Source: Carya illinoinensis (lineage: Eukaryota; Streptophyta; Magnoliopsida; Fagales; Juglandaceae). Taken from it: a stretch of 64,000 bases of DNA. Of this stretch, positions 59,992 to 64,000 are shown piece by piece (within the stretch, counting starts at the first letter, position 1; each line of letters begins with the position of its first letter). The notes below the pieces were generated by a model. The model was not told the origin of the DNA and searched no databases. It saw only the letters and a program-made list of their open reading frames with translations. The translations under genes were made by a program, and so were the position numbers. Location of the stretch: positions 26,991,129 through 27,055,128 of the forward strand of contig NC_056765.1 in NCBI RefSeq assembly GCF_018687715.1, written 5' to 3'.

Positions 59992-62900
59992 TTAGCAATA
60001 AAACATCACATCTTTCACGTTATCCTTGATTAGAGGAAGGGGCCGGAACTCCACTCTGCTCTCACTCCCACTTGTAGAACCACTGTCTGATGTCTCGCCC
60101 TCTATGTAATAGCGTGCCCGAAAAGCTGCCAAGTGGGCATAATATGCAGGAGGAACTGTATATGCAATTATCCTTTCAGGAATGATATTCCCATGGCACA
60201 ATTTAAATAAAAAGGAAAAAGAAAGAGGCAAAAGATCAAACCTATGGAAACAGATCGAGTGCACCTTGCATACCTGTAATGGAAAGGATGTTGAGCTGAG
60301 TTACAAAATCAACAAAACAGAAATACTTTACAATGGCATTGTAGGAAGTCATATGAACAAGGATCGGAAGGAATTACGTGTAACATAAATTGTTTGTCAG
60401 CATTTGTAAGGCATCTGCAGTGAATCTATTCTCATCATACAAGACATGGTAATGAGTGGGCCTACTAGTTCCCTGCAAATGAGATGAGAATGAAAACTCA
60501 AACAATTCATTTCTGATAAATACAAGTCTATGCATATGCATCAAAACAAATTCATAACGTCAGCTGTGTTTTAAGTTAATGCAACCAGATGGCTTTACCT
60601 GAATTCCAGCATGGCTGTTAAGGTAAAAGTCAAATTCTGTTGGATGACAAATCTTGGAGTCAACAACAGTACCTGGACATGAGATTTAACAAGATCAGAA
60701 TTAAATAAAACAAGCTGTAATTGAAAATAGAAACAACCCAAAAACCTGGAAGAATGTTGCCACTCCTGTCTGTCTGATCACGACTATTATGATTCATAGG
60801 GAAAAGGCGTGTATGATGTCTTTTCTGAACTACGACAAAGGTAATTGGAGGTAGATATCCCTCCTCTAGTGAGAGACAGGCCTGGAAGAAAAACACTTTC
60901 CAATTATAACTGGCCATGTCCAAAAACAACAAACTATTCAATTACATAGAAAACATGACCAATCGTTTTTATTTCTATAACTTGTGTAACGCCCCAATGG
61001 AAGGCCCAAACCACATGGCCTATACTCCAAAAGGACTAGTCAATAATACAATTGAAACCCCATTGGAACCTTTTAACTACAACTTGTGACAACTCGTTAA
61101 GAATTACAAGATTATTGTAACAATCACGATATAAAATGCACAGCAGCCGCAATATTAGATTCGAAACAAATCTAGAACTAATACTATTGGTTTTGGCACG
61201 TCTTAATCCCTTGTGACATATTTCACAAGATAACCAGCTGCCAAGGAGTTCTAGACTGGCATCTCAGCAAGACATAATACCTTTCTTATTGCATCAATCT
61301 CATAAAGCAGAACTTGACTGAATTGTCCCTCACTTACACCATCCCTAACAAGTAAAATTAAACAATATCAGATAAAGCCTAAGAAATAGGTAAACTTTCT
61401 GCAGTCAAAAATAGACTTCACCTGTAAAATATAATCCTGTGGGGTTTATGTCCGGTTGATCTTCTGAATGCAATAAGCAGTTCTCTGCAAAACAACCAAT
61501 GGACAATAAGAGAAGAATTAAAATAAAATAAAATTTCCTTCCTAGTAAGCAATAAAGCATTATGCATGTTGACTTCTTACCGAATCATTCCTTGGTGAAC
61601 TAAACCCCTTTGAGGATCTTGTACTGATTTATAGAGATCTTGTATAATTTCATCACGGTGAGTTTGTGATGAGAAAATTCCTCTATACCGAGTAACCTCC
61701 GGCCAATCCATGGAAGCCACTACCTGTGATATATAATTTAATACAATATATGACATCATTTAGTACAATCTATATTTATATATTATATAATTTGAAACCT
61801 ATGACGCCACATCATCTACTCTCCAATTACATTATATTAAATGCAAACTAAATAACATATGCCACAAAATTATACTTAAATCTTTTTTTAACTTTGATAC
61901 ATAAATGTTATTAAATTTTAAAAGTTAAAAGAGTATAGAACATAGCTAACCTCATTACTTCTTGATATTACAAAAAAAAAAAAATGGGTTCATAAAAATG
62001 AGCTTCTCAGTTTTTTTCTTTATTTTTTGTGTTAGATGTAATAACTAAATTTAAAACATATTATATATCTTTAAACAATTCTAATTCAAAAATTTCTGAA
62101 CGGTTATACGTGTTATTTTTCATTAATATATTAAACTAGTTCCACACACGCCAAAGGTCTAAGACTAGTTAAGTTTAAAAAGAGATCAAAAACTACAAAA
62201 CATACCGCTGCTATTGAAGGACTAGAGTCCTCCCCTGGTTGTGGATGTGTCACATCCGCACCAAATACAATTGTAGGACGGTCTGTCAAGAGAGGAATGT
62301 TTCTTTGAATAGCATCATGTAGCACACTATTACGTCCCCCAACCTATAAAGATTGAACCCAGTGGAAAAGTGGAAAACAACCATAGAATTCGACAGGAAT
62401 AGTCAATCAGAAATCATATGGAACAAACCTTCACATTAATCTTGAGGGATACATTCTCAAGATACTGATTATTGTTAGGCTTCGATGCCTGCCTGGGCTG
62501 ACAGCACTGAGAAACAATTCCGAGTTCAGTTTCACAGATTCGTTTAATTTTCCCTGTGAGCAATGAGTAATCTTTTAAGCCAAGGAAACAAATTCTAATC
62601 ATAAAATTGGAATGCCAATTAACTTGCTCACCATACGACCCCTTGATATCAGGCAAAATAATTATCAACAGTTGGAGTTGCTTATTTGCCACACCAATTT
62701 GTTTAAATTTTTCCACACATTGTTTGTGAATATCCATGAGAGCCCTCTCAATTTGACCAGATTGAGCTGTACGTATGGGAACCAAGGGTTCTGGATTGAA
62801 AACCTGACAGATATTAAAAAGTGTACAAAGTCAATAATCTGGATTCGGGCAAGATCTACACATCATACAATCAAAAGTAATTTATGAAATCATACCATTC

Positions 62901-63918
62901 CTTTGCTGCTGCACATATCGATCAATTGCTCACAGAAATGATAAGGCAAATCCCTGTGCGCTCGTGCAGAGAAGTTCACACATGTCCAGAAGTCCACTCT
63001 ACCACCATTAATCATTTTCTACAATATCGTCAATCCCAAACAATAATCAATTATAATATAGGCATGCAAACAATTGCATTAATAAATATAATAGTTCCCT
63101 TTAAAATATAAGATAATATGACACCACTGAAAATTTGGAAAATGCAGCATAGAGGTTCATTCTTTTGTGGATTTAAAGGTCCACACTTCAAAATAAATTT
63201 TATAGAACTTCCATACTAATTTGTGTGGGTCACTATTGCCAATAAGAATACAACATAGCCCTACACCTAACACCCATCCGTGCATCTTCCGCGCAACAGA
63301 AACGCACCCCAACATTTAATAGTCACAATTTGCTCACAAATGGAACAGCAGAAAAATCAGTTCTGATGGAATGGTACCAGTTCCAAAACAGTAAATATCT
63401 TATTTAATGGTTATCCATACTAACATGTGGCTATCTCACCTTGTTCATCATGTTCCACTGTCCCATCCTGGGCTGTTCCCTTTGTTCTCTACCAGTATCA
63501 TGGTATCTAATCTGCAAAGACGGAAGTGACAAACTAAACTTGAGAATATATGATTGCCTAAATAGCTCAAACAAACATATTTTGACCAAAAAATACCACT
63601 GGAGATGGCAAAACTCGAGCATCAAGCACAGCAAGTTCATCTTTTACTTTAATACCAAATTCCTCGTTTACAAGCACGTTCCCACTAAAATTATTCCGCA
63701 TAACCATCTAGCACAGAAGAAAACAACCCATCACAAACTTACTAACAAAAGCAGGTCTACTTTCAATTTATGTCAATGAGCCATATAGCATTTTGACATA
63801 CCTCCTTGATACTACCTTCCCTTTGTTGAGGCCGTTGGCAAGTTGCTCTTAATAGGTTAGTTACTTGTTTTTCATTTAATCTCTTAGAGTACCTCTGTCC
63901 AGCAACAATCTTACAAAG
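59992..63918 (-). CDS. AGO5-like: AGO5-like Argonaute, end of PAZ through PIWI (5' part beyond the window)
   Basis: Fifteen exons in phase with GT/AG borders: 63918-63802, 63707-63597, 63511-63440, 63018-62896, 62803-62632, 62553-62429, 62343-62206, 61723-61581, 61484-61422, 61344-61281, 60881-60746, 60672-60599, 60472-60378, 60273-60242, 60155-59992. No stop or frameshift. Parts in order: end of PAZ ([18 protein letters not shown]), linker 2 ([10 protein letters not shown]), MID ([20 protein letters not shown]) and PIWI. The slicer tetrad is complete: Asp in FGADVTHP, Glu in [10 protein letters not shown], Asp in [11 protein letters not shown], His in [16 protein letters not shown]. The protein ends VMFYC. 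GSYG in the MID loop and SMDWPEV and [10 protein letters not shown] fit the AGO5/MEL1 clade better than AGO1 or AGO10. Members load small RNAs, often with 5' C, mainly in reproductive tissue. Very likely functional (inference). The PAZ core exon lies past 64000. Confidence 0.95.
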
Positions 63919-64000
63919 CTGTAATTCAAAGAAAATCCTATGTTACGAGAGATGAGAAATATTCCTGATAGCAGGGGAAAAATTCTTTCTATAGTAATAA

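Noticed and set aside
60984..61260. TGTAACGCCCCAATGG start of a possible LTR within an intron of the intact AGO5-like gene
   Set aside because: No matching GGGGCGTTACA end or target duplication nearby; could be a fragment or chance.

Overview
The window is AT-rich nuclear DNA from a flowering plant, most likely a eudicot. Two Argonaute gene copies of the plant AGO5 type with many short exons, three kinds of LTR retrotransposon, CACTA and Mutator-like DNA transposons and many microsatellites all point to this. The species cannot be read from the sequence. There are no bacterial-type operons, rRNA or tRNA genes, and no CRISPR array. Most of the window is transposon-derived, and several elements sit inside one another.

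Layout. (1) 0.7-8.9 kb, minus strand: a broken AGO5-like gene holding only the N, linker and PAZ parts, with a stop codon, a frameshift and no MID or PIWI exons. One of its introns holds a young Tnt1/Tork-type copia retrotransposon (1550-6793, target duplication GATCG). (2) 9.9-17.05 kb: an older, decayed copia element on the plus strand (target duplication TAAGC) with a GGCCCA-rich block and tandem repeats in its leader. (3) 17.4-18.1 kb: a 43-bp tandem repeat and an LTR remnant. (4) 19-26.7 kb: several CACTA-type ends, a remnant ubiquitin-conjugating-enzyme exon, a 211-bp MULE-type MITE with a 9-bp target duplication, and a 1-kb array of about 23 hairpins built on GCAGCGATT/AATCGCTGC. (5) 29.1-39.3 kb: a nest of insertions, in which a 43-bp repeat array is split by a TGTAAC...CTACA element, which is split by a Ty3/gypsy chromovirus-type element, whose 5' LTR is split by a solo LTR. 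(6) 40.87-49.07 kb: a Mutator-like element with an exact 9-bp target duplication and terminal inverted repeats. It carries a FAR1-type transposase gene reading in from the left and a small GRF zinc-finger gene reading in from the right. (7) 50-58.6 kb: a noncoding segment duplicated about three times. One copy is interrupted by a 2.3-kb CACTA element built on the same GCAGCG motif, with its empty site preserved in the sister copies. (8) 60.0-63.9 kb, minus strand: the MID-PIWI half of an AGO5-like gene with open reading frame and all four slicer residues, running off the right edge.

How they relate. The two Argonaute copies lie in the same orientation about 50 kb apart and share exons and some intron sequence, so they look like a local duplication in which one copy decayed. 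The Mutator-like element is the most system-like object: two convergent genes, one from each terminal repeat, as in maize MuDR, but with a GRF zinc-finger protein in the position of mudrB. The hairpin-rich CACTA sequences at 22.7 and 51.7 kb share subterminal motifs and so may have been moved by the same transposase, which is not encoded here.
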